52,989 bases of DNA, taken from positions 1 to 52,989 of the forward strand of contig NZ_JACYHA010000023.1 in the NCBI RefSeq assembly GCF_014837155.1, in the 5' to 3' direction. The notes beneath the pieces were generated by a model. The model saw only the letters and a program-made list of their open reading frames with translations. It was not told where the DNA came from and did no database searches. This document shows positions 1 to 8,740 of the stretch, piece by piece. The first letter of the stretch is position 1. Each line of letters starts with the position of its first letter. The stretch comes from Litchfieldia stipae. GTDB lineage: Bacteria; Bacillota; Bacilli; Bacillales; Bacillaceae_L. The position numbers and the translations under genes were made by a program.

Positions 1-81
1 CATACCGAACACGGAAGTTAAGCTCTTCAGCGCCGATGGTAGTTGGGGGACTCCCCCTGTGAGAGTAGGACGTCGCTAGGC
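1..81 (+). rRNA. rrf: 5S ribosomal RNA, 3' part
   Basis: The window opens inside a 5S rRNA gene. The stretch with ACCGAACACGGAAGTTAAG near the start and GAGAGTAGGACGTCGC near position 61 are the conserved central and 3' parts of bacterial 5S rRNA. The 5' third lies outside the window, so this is probably the end of an rRNA operon transcribed on the plus strand. Confidence 0.95.
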
Positions 82-89
82 AAGACAAA

Positions 90-120
90 AGATCAGTTCC
101 TTTTGGAGCTGGTCTTTTTT
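90..120 (+). terminator. Rho-independent terminator of the rRNA operon
   Basis: An 11-bp stem formed by AGATCAGTTCC and GGAGCTGGTCT, with two G-U pairs, closes a short loop and runs into a run of six T. It lies about 10 bases after the 5S end, as expected for an rRNA operon terminator. Confidence 0.9.
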
Positions 121-140
121 GTGTTTTAGATTATTGTTTT

Positions 141-1118
141 TTAGCATATTAAAGGACGAAATAAGAGCAAAGCCAGATTGAAGTGTCCTGTTGGGGCATT
201 TAATAGGACAAAGTAAGAACAAAGCCAGATTGAAGTGTCCAGTTGGTGTATCCAATAGTACAAAGAAAGAGCAAAAAACGAAAGAACTGTCTTGTTGGGG
301 TATCCAATGGTACAGAACAGGAGAAAATCCCGAGCGAACTGTCTTGTTGTAGCATCCAATAGGACAAAATAGGAGCAAATCCCGAGCGAACTGTTCTTTT
401 GTAGCATCCAATATGACACTTCAAGAGCAAATCCCGAGCGAACTGTCTTGTTGGAGCATCCAATAGGACAAAATAGGAGCAAATCCCGAGCGAACTGTTC
501 TGTAGGGTCATCCAATAGGACAAAACAGGAGCAAATCCCGAGCGAACTGTTCTGTAGGGTCATCCAATAGGACAAAACAAGATCAAATCCCGAGCGAACT
601 GTTCTGTAGGATCAGCCAATAGGACAAAACAAGAGAAATTCCCAATCGAAGTGTCCTGTAGGGTCATCCAATAGGACAAAACAAGAGCAAAGAACGAGCG
701 AACTGTCTTGTTGGAGCACCCAATAGGACAAAGCAAGAGCAAAGAACTAGCAAACTGTTCTGTTATAGCAGCCAATAGGACAAAACAAGAGCAAATCCCG
801 AGCGAACTGTTCTGTTGGTCATCCAATAGGACAAAGCAAGAGCAAAAAACTAGCAAACTGTTCTGTTGGTCATCCAATAGGACAAAGCAAGAGCAAAAAA
901 CTAGCAAACTGTTCTGTTGTTGGTCATCCAATAGGACAAAGCAAGAGCAAAGAACGAGCGAACTGTCTTGTTGGAGCATCTAATAGGACAAAACAGGAGC
1001 AAATCTCGAGCGAAGTGTCTTAGGGGAGCATCCAATAGGACAAATCAAAAGAATAAAACAGATAAACAAGCTAAGTCAATGCCACTAATGTCCTGTAAGC
1101 CAGTCAAATAGGATAAAA
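141..1118. repeat. Tandem array of about 18 hairpin-bearing 52-bp units
   Basis: The motif CCAATAGGACA or a variant recurs with start positions near 148, 200, 252, 304, 356, 408, 460, 512, 564, 616, 668, 720, 772, 823, 874, 928, 980 and 1032, which gives a period of 52 (51 to 54). Each unit has a hairpin with arms like TGTCCTGTTGG and CCAATAGGACA around a 4-5 base loop, followed by a spacer of about 25 bases such as AAATCCCGAGCGAAC. Many differences between units keep pairing by G-U wobble when read on the plus strand. A decayed copy lies near 1089-1118 and a lone half-unit near 1949. No protein is predicted here. The array fills the gap between the rRNA terminator and the next gene. Confidence 0.95.
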
Positions 1119-1123
1119 CAGCA

Positions 1124-1169
1124 TAAAAAAAACTAAATGCCTCTCTTTCCAATTAAAAGAGGCATTTAG
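1124..1169 (-). terminator. Terminator of the minus-strand YesL-like gene
   Basis: A perfect 12-bp inverted repeat, CTAAATGCCTCT and AGAGGCATTTAG, is followed on the minus strand by a T-rich run. It lies about 90 bases beyond the stop of the YesL-like gene and also walls off the repeat array. Confidence 0.85.
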
Positions 1170-1259
1170 CTTTGTATCGAAGGCAATTTCCGCAAAAGTT
1201 CTTCTTATCTACGACTTCTAGTTTGTTGCTCAACCAGCCGACTCATCAAAAACAATGAA

Positions 1260-1907
1260 TTACACATTCTCCTTCTTTGCAAAAAATGTTTGTTGCTTTT
1301 GTTGAACCTTTTGGAAAGCGTGATTTGCAAACCACATAATGATATAAGCAGTTACACTTCCTGTGAAAAAGAGCGTTAATCCAGGTATTTTAAATAGAAT
1401 GAAGAAATATGCAAGGATACTAACAGACATCATTATTGTTAATAATGGATTTAAAGCCATCACTAAAAATGAATTCTTAAGAACTTGTCTAATATTAATA
1501 TCGAAATGAACCAGGATAGGGAAGACATAGAGCGATATTAAAAGAAAAATAACAGAAACGACTAGTAAAGGGATAAACAGAATAGCAAAAAATCCAATGT
1601 CAGGGGATTGGAAAAATCTAATATCAATGAATAAGATAAATCCGATCACAATTAAAATTAGCCCAATTAGATTACTCTTAAGAAATTCTGATTTGTATGA
1701 TTGCCAAAAGGTTTTAAAGACAGGGATGTCGTCCTCTCCCATTACCCATTTTCGTGTTACGGCAAACATGGCAGTAGTGGCAGGAAATAACCCGAATACA
1801 ACGAGTCCTGCTAGTGTAAAGATTGTCCAAAGTAAATTTACATAGGCAAGTCTTGAGATAATCAATGTGATTTTATAAAAGCCGCCCATCAATCCGGAAG
1901 TCTGCAT
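1260..1907 (-). CDS. YesL-like (DUF624) membrane protein
   Basis: This predicted 215-residue integral membrane protein has about five hydrophobic segments. The stretch around residues 30-60, with LVVFGLFPATTAMFAVTRKW, is typical of the DUF624/YesL family. Family members often sit beside carbohydrate uptake or degradation genes in Bacillus, but their biochemical role is not established. The open frame extends to a TTG at 1922, but that codon lies inside the ribosome binding site GGAGGAA. The ATG at 1907 is correctly spaced and is taken as the start. The gene is divergent from araR, so a link with pentose use is possible, but only by position. No AraR box lies close to its own start; the nearest is about 95 bases upstream. 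Confidence 0.8.
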   Translation of the reverse strand: MQTSGLMGGFYKITLIISRLAYVNLLWTIFTLAGLVVFGLFPATTAMFAVTRKWVMGEDDIPVFKTFWQSYKSEFLKSNLIGLILIVIGFILFIDIRFFQSPDIGFFAILFIPLLVVSVIFLLISLYVFPILVHFDINIRQVLKNSFLVMALNPLLTIMMSVSILAYFFILFKIPGLTLFFTGSVTAYIIMWFANHAFQKVQQKQQTFFAKKENV

Positions 1908-2000
1908 AAGTAATTCCTCCAATAAATGATTAATACCCTTTCATTATACATTAAATAGGACAAAGAAGAAGATTTTCATTTAATTGTCAGATAAAAATCC

Positions 2001-2033
2001 ATTTGTACGTACAAATTTAATCCGTGGTACAAT
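2001..2033 (+). promoter_or_regulatory. AraR operator and promoter in front of araR
   Basis: A 16-bp perfect palindrome, ATTTGTACGTACAAAT at 2001-2016, matches the known AraR operator. It overlaps a plausible -35 (TTGTAC, 2003-2008), with a -10 TACAAT at 2028-2033; the 19-bp spacing is long. The placement implies autorepression of araR. Confidence 0.8.
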
Positions 2034-2080
2034 AGGTGAAAGAAACGATCTATTTTTTTAGATGATGACGGGGTGACCTA

Positions 2081-3169
2081 ATGAAAGAAAGAAATATTCC
2101 GAAATACCTACAATTAAAGCAAGAGATTTTATCATGGATACATTCTGGCAGGTTAAAGATGAATGGCCAAATTCCTACAGAGAATGAACTGGCCCAACAG
2201 TTTGAGGTCAGTCGCCATACGGTTCGACAAACATTAGGTGAACTCGAAAAAGAAGGCTGGTTATACAAAGTGCAAGGGAAAGGATCCTTTGTGTCTAAGC
2301 GTGAAGCAAATAAAGGCAAGGATATTAATCTAATTGGGATATTAACAACATATATTTCAGATTATATTTTTCCACATATAGTTCGTGGGGCTGAAGAAAC
2401 GTTAAGGACAAAAGGGTATCGTCTTCTATTATCTAGTACCGATAATCATAAGGAGAAGGAAAAAGAAAACTTAGAAATGTTAATGAATCAGCCGTTATCG
2501 GGATTAATTATAGAGCCAACTAAAAGTGCTCAAGGAAATCCGAATTTAGAATTCTACTTATCCCTTGAGAATAAAAACCTACCATATTTAATGATTAATG
2601 AAAGATATCCAGAGCTATCATGTCCTTGCATAAAAGTGGACGATGAATTGGGTGGATTTTTAGCAGCAGAGCATTTAATAAAGCTTGGACACAAAAGGAT
2701 CATGGGATTTTTTAAGACGGATGATATTCAAGGGGTGAATCGTCTGAAGGGATTTATCCGTGCTCATCAAAAGGATCAAGTTGTTATGAATCCGGTAAAT
2801 GTGATTACCTATGCAACAGAAGAGAAAAATGATAAGCCACTAGAGAAAGCACTAGAAGCGATAAAGCGAAATGAAGAACGACCTACTGCATTTGTTTGTT
2901 ATAATGATGAACTGGCGATTAAGCTCTTAGAAGTCCTGCGTCAAGAGGGACTAAGCATACCAAGTGATCTCTCAATGGTTAGCTTTGATGATTCGCTATT
3001 AGCTACTGCAACGGAAGTGAAGTTTACTACATTAAGTCATCCGAAGGCAGAAATCGGGAAGAAAGCAGCTGAAGTTCTTTTACAGATGATAGAGAATCCT
3101 TCAATTAGACAGAATGACTTTATATTTTCACCTGAGTTAATTGTTAGGGATTCAACGAGAATAATATAA
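2081..3169 (+). CDS. araR: Arabinose-responsive repressor AraR
   Basis: A 362-residue chimeric regulator. Residues 1-70 form a GntR-type winged helix (PTENELAQQFEVSRHTVRQT), and residues 80-360 form a LacI/GalR-type periplasmic-binding-protein fold that should bind L-arabinose. This GntR-LacI fusion and its length match B. subtilis AraR. The start ATG follows a GGGGTGA site. AraR represses arabinose genes until arabinose is present. Three AraR palindromes are visible, one before this gene and two just after it before araD, so the regulator, its operators and its targets form a compact module. Decisive support would be binding to those palindromes. Confidence 0.93.
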   Translation: MKERNIPKYLQLKQEILSWIHSGRLKMNGQIPTENELAQQFEVSRHTVRQTLGELEKEGWLYKVQGKGSFVSKREANKGKDINLIGILTTYISDYIFPHIVRGAEETLRTKGYRLLLSSTDNHKEKEKENLEMLMNQPLSGLIIEPTKSAQGNPNLEFYLSLENKNLPYLMINERYPELSCPCIKVDDELGGFLAAEHLIKLGHKRIMGFFKTDDIQGVNRLKGFIRAHQKDQVVMNPVNVITYATEEKNDKPLEKALEAIKRNEERPTAFVCYNDELAIKLLEVLRQEGLSIPSDLSMVSFDDSLLATATEVKFTTLSHPKAEIGKKAAEVLLQMIENPSIRQNDFIFSPELIVRDSTRII

Positions 3170-3171
3170 AG

Positions 3172-3226
3172 TTATGTACGTACAAATGAAAAATAACTAG
3201 AAAATTTGTACGTACAATTATATAAT
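3172..3226 (+). promoter_or_regulatory. Paired AraR operators and promoter of araDA
   Basis: Two AraR palindromes lie at 3172-3187 and 3204-3219, both centred on TACGTA and 32 bp apart centre to centre, about three helical turns. The second abuts a -10 TATAAT at 3221-3226 and fills the -35/-10 spacer. The same-face spacing suggests cooperative repression by two dimers. No strong -35 is visible. Confidence 0.85.
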
Positions 3227-3264
3227 GAGTGTAGAATGATTTTTTCGAACAAGGAGCTGAGATG

Positions 3265-3957
3265 ATGCTTGAAGAATTAAAAAAGGCTGTATTTGAGGCT
3301 AATTTGGAATTACCTAAATACAAAATGGTGACGTTTACATGGGGCAATGTAAGTGCGATTGATAGAGAAAGTGGTTTAGTTGTGATTAAGCCAAGCGGAG
3401 TAGAGTATGAAGATATGTCGCTTGAGGACATGGTGGTTATAGATTTAGAGGGTAATAGATTAGAAGGAGAGTTAAAACCTTCGTCAGATACTCCTACTCA
3501 TTTAGCGTTGTATAAAGCGTTTCCAACCATCGGTGGAATTGTTCATACACATTCTCCATGGGCTACAAGCTGGGCTCAAGCAGGCAGAAGTATTCCTGCG
3601 TTAGGAACAACACATGCAGATTATTTTTATGGGGAAATCCCTTGTACAAGAAAGATGACAGACGAAGAAATTCAAGGTGAGTATGAATTGGAAACGGGTA
3701 ACGTCATTATCGAGCATTTCCAAGGGGTTAATCCTTTATTTATGCCAGGCGTACTTGTGAATGGTCATGCACCATTCACTTGGGGCAAGGATGCACATAA
3801 CGCCGTTCATAATGCTGTTGTATTAGAAGAGGTTGCAAAAATTGCATCAGAAACAATGAAATTAAATCCGAATGTAGAGCCAATTAATCAAGCGTTATTA
3901 GACAAGCATTTTTTACGTAAACATGGTGCGAATGCTTACTATGGTCAAGGGAACTAA
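3265..3957 (+). CDS. araD: L-ribulose-5-phosphate 4-epimerase
   Basis: Converts L-ribulose 5-phosphate to D-xylulose 5-phosphate in the cytoplasm, the last step of L-arabinose breakdown. The 230-residue protein belongs to the class II aldolase/AraD family. The zinc-binding HTHS motif is near residue 95 and the third histidine is in VNGHAPF near residue 170; FTWGNVSA near the N-terminus and IKPSGVEYE are also typical. Two ATG codons are adjacent (3262 and 3265); the second is better spaced from AAGGAG. It is followed 46 bases later by araA in the same operon, under the twin AraR boxes. The ribulokinase gene araB, usually between or beside these genes, is missing. Confidence 0.93.
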   Translation: MLEELKKAVFEANLELPKYKMVTFTWGNVSAIDRESGLVVIKPSGVEYEDMSLEDMVVIDLEGNRLEGELKPSSDTPTHLALYKAFPTIGGIVHTHSPWATSWAQAGRSIPALGTTHADYFYGEIPCTRKMTDEEIQGEYELETGNVIIEHFQGVNPLFMPGVLVNGHAPFTWGKDAHNAVHNAVVLEEVAKIASETMKLNPNVEPINQALLDKHFLRKHGANAYYGQGN

Positions 3958-4003
3958 CAACGGTAATTTATTAATATCATAAAAATAGTAGGAGGAATTC
4001 ACA

Positions 4004-5497
4004 ATGAAATTAACGAAGAACTATGAGTTTTGGTTTGTAACAGGTAGTCAGCATTTATATGGACCTGAAACATTAGTAGAAGTAGCCGAGCATTCAAAGG
4101 TAATTACAGAAGGAATCAATAGTAGTGAAGAGATTTCTTATAAGATTGTCTTTAAGCCTGTTCTAACAACTCCAGATGATATTCGTGCGTTATGTATGGA
4201 GGCTAATCATGATGAGAATTGTGCTGGAATTATCACTTGGATGCACACGTTCTCACCAGCGAAAATGTGGATTGCTGGATTAACAGCATTACAGAAGCCT
4301 TTATTACATCTTCATACACAGTTTAATCGTGATATTCCTTGGGATAGCATTGATATGGACTTCATGAACACAAATCAATCTGCACATGGTGACCGTGAGT
4401 ATGGTTTCATTGGGGCACGTCTTGGAATCTCCCGTAAAGTGGTGGTTGGTTATTGGGAAGACCAAGAAGTCCTTGAGAAAATTGGTACTTGGACGCGTAC
4501 AGCAGTGGCAGTAAATGAAAGCAAGCATTTGAAGATTGCTCGTTTCGGTGATAACATGCGTGAAGTAGCTGTTACAGAAGGGGATAAGGTTGAAGCTCAA
4601 ATTAAATTTGGCTGGTCAATCAATGGCTATGGAATTGGTGACCTTGTTCAAAGAATCAACGATGTGTCAGAAGAAGAGTTAAACAATTTAATGAAAGAAT
4701 ATGAAGAAACGTATGAATTTACTCCTGAAGGATTAGTGGAAGGGCCAGTAAGAGACTCAATTAAAGAGCAAGCAAAGATTGAATTGGGACTTAAAGGATT
4801 CCTAGAAGAAGGGAACTTTGGTGGATTCACAACAACGTTTGAAGATTTACATGGAATGAAGCAGCTTCCAGGTCTTGCTGTTCAACGTTTAATGGAGCAA
4901 GGCTATGGATTTGGTGGAGAAGGTGACTGGAAGACGTCTGCACTTGTTCGCTTAATGAAAATTATGGCAGGTAATGAAGGTACTTCATTTATGGAGGACT
5001 ATACGTATCACTTCGAGCCAGGAAATGAGCTAGTGTTGGGATCTCACATGTTAGAAATCTGCCCAACAATTGCAGTGACTCGTCCGCGTTTAGAGGTACA
5101 TCCTCTGGGAATAGGTGGAAAAGAAGACCCAGCACGTATGGTGTTTGATGGAGCTTCTGGAGCAGCATTAAATGCGTCAATCATTGATATGGGTAATCGC
5201 TTCCGTCTGATTGTGAATGAAGTAGAAGCAGTCAAATTAGAAGAAGAAATGCCAAATCTTCCAGTAGCTCGTGTATTATGGAAAGTTGAGCCTTCGTTAA
5301 AAGACGGAGTGGAGGCATGGATCCATGCGGGTGGAGCGCATCATACTGGATTCTCCTTTAAGGTAACAACTGAACAATTACAAGACTTTGCCGAGATGAC
5401 TGGCATTGAGTGCGTTGTCATTGATAAAGATACAAAAGTACAGCAGTTCCGCAAAGAATTACAATGGAATGATTTTGTTTGGTCAAATAAGCGATAA
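4004..5497 (+). CDS. araA: L-arabinose isomerase
   Basis: Interconverts L-arabinose and L-ribulose, the first step of the pathway, using a divalent metal in the cytoplasm. The 497-residue length is standard for the family. The N-terminal [13 protein letters not shown] is a family hallmark, and the central [13 protein letters not shown] and EDYTYHF stretches carry active-site glutamates and flanking residues. The C-terminal [14 protein letters not shown] is also conserved. A strong AGGAGG lies before the ATG. It is second in the araDA operon and is closed by a terminator at 5521-5555. No arabinose transporter or araB is nearby, so the cell must encode them elsewhere or use this module differently. 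Confidence 0.96.
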   Translation: MKLTKNYEFWFVTGSQHLYGPETLVEVAEHSKVITEGINSSEEISYKIVFKPVLTTPDDIRALCMEANHDENCAGIITWMHTFSPAKMWIAGLTALQKPLLHLHTQFNRDIPWDSIDMDFMNTNQSAHGDREYGFIGARLGISRKVVVGYWEDQEVLEKIGTWTRTAVAVNESKHLKIARFGDNMREVAVTEGDKVEAQIKFGWSINGYGIGDLVQRINDVSEEELNNLMKEYEETYEFTPEGLVEGPVRDSIKEQAKIELGLKGFLEEGNFGGFTTTFEDLHGMKQLPGLAVQRLMEQGYGFGGEGDWKTSALVRLMKIMAGNEGTSFMEDYTYHFEPGNELVLGSHMLEICPTIAVTRPRLEVHPLGIGGKEDPARMVFDGASGAALNASIIDMGNRFRLIVNEVEAVKLEEEMPNLPVARVLWKVEPSLKDGVEAWIHAGGAHHTGFSFKVTTEQLQDFAEMTGIECVVIDKDTKVQQFRKELQWNDFVWSNKR

Positions 5498-5520
5498 TTT
5501 TTATAAAAAAACTTTTGAAG

Positions 5521-5555
5521 AGGGTAGACTATTTAGAGTCTACCCTTTCTTTTTG
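5521..5555 (+). terminator. Terminator after araA
   Basis: A 10-bp perfect stem, AGGGTAGACT and AGTCTACCCT, with a 6-base loop is followed by TTCTTTTTG. It ends the arabinose operon and separates it from the phosphofructokinase-like gene and tkt. Confidence 0.9.
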
Positions 5556-5721
5556 TATAGCGTTTGTAAAAAAGTTAACAAACAGATGAACATTGTTTCG
5601 TATTTTACATAAAAAAGTAAGAGTTGAAGTGTTTATTTTAAAAAGAGAATATAGTATACTAATTTATGTAACATTTGTTCATAACTGAATTAACAAAATT
5701 TCATGCGTGAGGAGGGTGTTC

Positions 5722-6579
5722 ATGAAATTAGGAGTAGTTCATTTTGGTTCCTTTACAATGGGTGCGATAGAAGTAATTCGTACACTTATTGAGGAAAATC
5801 ATCAGAATCTCTATACATTATATGGAATTGAATGGAATCGTCATACAAAAGGAATCGAACTTAAAGAACTACATACAGAATCAATCAAACAAGCAGATTA
5901 TAAAGGTGATTCACTTCTGATGTCATTTCCAGATCAATATTGGAGCAATCATGAATTAGAGGAAATCGCACAACTTGATCATGTGATTGTATTAGGTGGA
6001 GAAGAGCATCATCAAATCAATTCAACGATTAATATGATTCATGTGCCAGTTTCGATTTTCAATGAGATACCCGAATCAAGCTATTCCCTAGGATATGATT
6101 CAGCTCTTAACACGGTATATTCATCAGTAGAAAAAATTCGTGATACAGCGAGTTCTTTAATTTATAACAAATTAAGAGTGTTCCCGATTCAAGTACCTGG
6201 TGAACAATTTACACCACTTGTCGAGGATGCAGCACTTGCTGTTAATGCACCATTTGTAACAAATGATCATAATGAAGGTCTCACGATAATAAAAAAGGCG
6301 ATTGAGGAAAAAAATAGACGTAATCAATCATACTTATTTATTCTGATGGACTACTCTGTTGATCATAAAAGCCTAGAGCAAGTGATTACCACTGAATTTG
6401 ATGTAGACTGGAAGGTCATGAGCATTAGTAAGTCCCAATGTGTCGGTCCGTTTCCTACTGCATTGGATCAGATTTATATAAGAAAGCTTAGCACTATGTT
6501 ATTAGATTTAATAAATAAAGGTCTAGAGCCTGGACGTTTAGTGATTCAAAATCATGAAGTTATTTTCAAAAAAAAGTAA
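5722..6579 (+). CDS. Phosphofructokinase-fold protein lacking catalytic residues (probable pseudoenzyme)
   Basis: A 285-residue protein that I align by eye to bacterial 6-phosphofructokinase (about 319 residues). The clearest matches are GYDSALNTV at 124-132 followed by EKIRDTASS (PFK GFDTALNTV, DKIRDTATS), PTALDQ at 245-250 (PFK PTAFDR), and a C-terminal LVIQNHEV. The active site is gone: PFK TIDND, with catalytic Asp127, reads SIFNE here at 111-115; GGDG reads GGEE at 92-95; the N-terminal glycine-rich ATP loop reads HFGSFTMGA; and the arginine-rich GHVQRGG reads KSQCVGP. It is therefore unlikely to phosphorylate fructose 6-phosphate, and a sensory or regulatory role is inferred. The GTG at 5707 overlaps the GAGGAGGG site, so the ATG at 5722 is preferred. 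Transketolase follows after 19 bases, implying co-transcription. Confidence 0.8.
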   Translation: MKLGVVHFGSFTMGAIEVIRTLIEENHQNLYTLYGIEWNRHTKGIELKELHTESIKQADYKGDSLLMSFPDQYWSNHELEEIAQLDHVIVLGGEEHHQINSTINMIHVPVSIFNEIPESSYSLGYDSALNTVYSSVEKIRDTASSLIYNKLRVFPIQVPGEQFTPLVEDAALAVNAPFVTNDHNEGLTIIKKAIEEKNRRNQSYLFILMDYSVDHKSLEQVITTEFDVDWKVMSISKSQCVGPFPTALDQIYIRKLSTMLLDLINKGLEPGRLVIQNHEVIFKKK

Positions 6580-6598
6580 AAAGTCGGAGGGAACAACA

Positions 6599-8620
6599 AT
6601 GTCAGTAAGTGAAACAGTAAATTTAGAGCAATTAGCTATTCATTCAATTCGTACACTTTCAATTGATGCGATTGAGAAATCTAACTCAGGTCACCCAGGA
6701 ATGCCAATGGGAGCAGCACCGATGGCGTATACGTTATGGTCAAAATTCATGAATCATAATCCAAGCAACCCAACATGGTTTAATCGTGATCGCTTTGTTT
6801 TATCAGCAGGTCATGGCTCAATGCTTTTATACAGCCTATTACACTTATCTGGTTATGATTTATCGATTGATGACATCAAGAATTTCCGTCAATGGGGAAG
6901 CAAAACACCAGGACATCCTGAGTTTGGTCACACTCCAGGAGTAGATGCAACAACTGGTCCGCTAGGTCAAGGTGTTGCTATGGCTGTTGGTATGGCAATG
7001 GCAGAAAGACATTTAGCATCTGTCTACAACAAAGACAGCTTTAACGTAGTTGATCATTTCACTTACAGCATTTGTGGAGATGGCGACTTAATGGAGGGTG
7101 TATCTGCAGAAGCAGCTTCATTAGCTGGTCACTTACAATTAGGGAAATTAGTCGTTCTATATGATTCAAATGATATTTCACTAGATGGTGACTTAGATCG
7201 TTCGTTCTCAGAGTCAATCGAACAACGCTTCAAATCTTATAATTGGCAATACATCCGTGTTGAGGATGGAAATGATATTAAGGAAATTGCAAAAGCAATT
7301 GAAGAAGCAAAGAGTGATCTTACACGTCCAACCATGATCGAAGTAAAAACAACGATTGGATATGGTTCTCCAAACTTAGCTGGAACGTCAAATGTACACG
7401 GTGCACCACTTGGAGCAGAAGAAACAAAATTAACAAAGGCTTCTTACAAATGGGAATTCGAAGAAGATTTCCACGTGCCATCTGAGGTTTATGCACACTT
7501 TAAAGAAGTGATCAAAGACGCTGGTGAACAAAAAGAAACAGAATGGAATGCATTATTAGCTGAATATAAAAAACAATATCCTGATTTAAGTAATCAATTG
7601 GAGCTAGCGATTGCTGGAAAGCTACCTGAAGGATGGGAAAAAAGCTTACCGGTCTATGAAGAAGGTAAAAGCTTAGCAACTCGTGCATCATCAGGAGAAG
7701 CACTAAATGCAGTTGCAAGCAGTGTTCCTCAATTCTTTGGAGGTTCTGCTGACTTAGCAGGATCAAATAAAACAATGATTAAGGGCGGAAATGACTTTAC
7801 TCCAGCAGATTTCAGTGGCCGTAACATTTGGTTCGGTGTACGTGAATTTGCAATGGGTGCAGCATTAAACGGAATGGCGCTTCATGGTGGTGTGAAGGTA
7901 TTTGGTGGAACATTCTTTGTTTTCTCTGACTACTTACGACCAGCAATCCGTCTTGCAGCTTTAATGAAGCTTCCTGTAACTTATGTATTCACACATGATA
8001 GTATTGCCGTTGGGGAAGATGGTCCAACACATGAGCCAATCGAGCAATTACCATCATTAAGAACAATGCCTGGATTATCAATTATCCGTCCAGCAGATGG
8101 TAATGAAACAGCTGCTGCATGGAGAACTGCCGTTGAATCAACAGATACGCCAACTGCACTTGTTCTAACTCGTCAAAACTTACCAACACTACCTGGTACA
8201 GATAAAAATGCTTATGAGGGTGTTCAAAAAGGAGCATACGTGGTATCTCCAGCAAGTTCAGATCAACCAGACGCATTAATTTTGGCTACAGGTTCTGAAG
8301 TAAGCTTAGCAGTGGAAGCTCAGAAGGTATTAGCGACTGAGAATATTCAAGTATCGGTTGTAAGTATGCCATCATGGGATCGCTTCGAGAAGCAATCAAA
8401 AGAATACAAAGAATCAGTGATTCCAAAATCAGTGAAGAAACGTCTTGGCATTGAAATGGCTTCTTCTCTTGGCTGGGAACGCTACACAGGTGACGAAGGA
8501 GATATTCTTGCCATTGACCAATTCGGGGCATCAGCTCCAGGTGAAAAAATCATGGCTGAGTACGGATTCACAGTTGAAAACGTGGTTTCACGTGTAAAGA
8601 ACTTAATTAATAATAACTAA
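6599..8620 (+). CDS. tkt: Transketolase
   Basis: Transfers two-carbon units between sugar phosphates in the non-oxidative pentose phosphate pathway, using thiamine diphosphate and a divalent metal. The 673-residue length fits. The N-terminal [17 protein letters not shown], the thiamine-diphosphate motif starting GDGDLMEG and ending with an Asn about 25 residues later, and the pyrimidine-domain [18 protein letters not shown] are all present. The frame is open upstream to 6554, but the ATG at 6599 follows CGGAGGG at the right distance, and the protein starting there has the normal N-terminus. It appears to be the second gene after the PFK-like pseudoenzyme. Its substrate xylulose 5-phosphate is the product of the arabinose pathway encoded just upstream. 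Confidence 0.97.
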   Translation: MSVSETVNLEQLAIHSIRTLSIDAIEKSNSGHPGMPMGAAPMAYTLWSKFMNHNPSNPTWFNRDRFVLSAGHGSMLLYSLLHLSGYDLSIDDIKNFRQWGSKTPGHPEFGHTPGVDATTGPLGQGVAMAVGMAMAERHLASVYNKDSFNVVDHFTYSICGDGDLMEGVSAEAASLAGHLQLGKLVVLYDSNDISLDGDLDRSFSESIEQRFKSYNWQYIRVEDGNDIKEIAKAIEEAKSDLTRPTMIEVKTTIGYGSPNLAGTSNVHGAPLGAEETKLTKASYKWEFEEDFHVPSEVYAHFKEVIKDAGEQKETEWNALLAEYKKQYPDLSNQLELAIAGKLPEGWEKSLPVYEEGKSLATRASSGEALNAVASSVPQFFGGSADLAGSNKTMIKGGNDFTPADFSGRNIWFGVREFAMGAALNGMALHGGVKVFGGTFFVFSDYLRPAIRLAALMKLPVTYVFTHDSIAVGEDGPTHEPIEQLPSLRTMPGLSIIRPADGNETAAAWRTAVESTDTPTALVLTRQNLPTLPGTDKNAYEGVQKGAYVVSPASSDQPDALILATGSEVSLAVEAQKVLATENIQVSVVSMPSWDRFEKQSKEYKESVIPKSVKKRLGIEMASSLGWERYTGDEGDILAIDQFGASAPGEKIMAEYGFTVENVVSRVKNLINNN

Positions 8621-8638
8621 TTTAATGTATGACACAAA

Positions 8639-8712
8639 CAAAGTTGGTTCAGCGATGTGGTTTACTACAAAAGAAGTAGTTGAGACAAAGTTTGAACCAA
8701 CTTTGTTTTTTG
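8639..8712 (+). terminator. Two-tier terminator after tkt
   Basis: Outer arms CAAAGTTGGTTC (8639-8650) and GAACCAACTTTG (8694-8705) pair perfectly and run into TTTTTTG. The 43-base interior contains its own small hairpin (ACTAC with GTAGT), so the whole is a branched terminator rather than a simple one. Confidence 0.8.
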
Positions 8713-8740
8713 ATTCTAAAGGATTAATAGGTGCGGTTAA

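Noticed and set aside
76-979. Several overlapping open frames of 90-145 codons, mostly on the minus strand, inside the 52-bp array.
   Set aside because: 52 is not a multiple of three, so the repeat is read in all phases. The frames have no ribosome binding sites and only echo the repeat.
141-1118. A CRISPR array.
   Set aside because: Spacers are near-identical from unit to unit, units touch without unique sequence, and no cas genes are present. The same applies to the array at 25580-26047.
4304-5235. Minus-strand frames inside araA.
   Set aside because: Shadows of a strongly conserved gene on the other strand.
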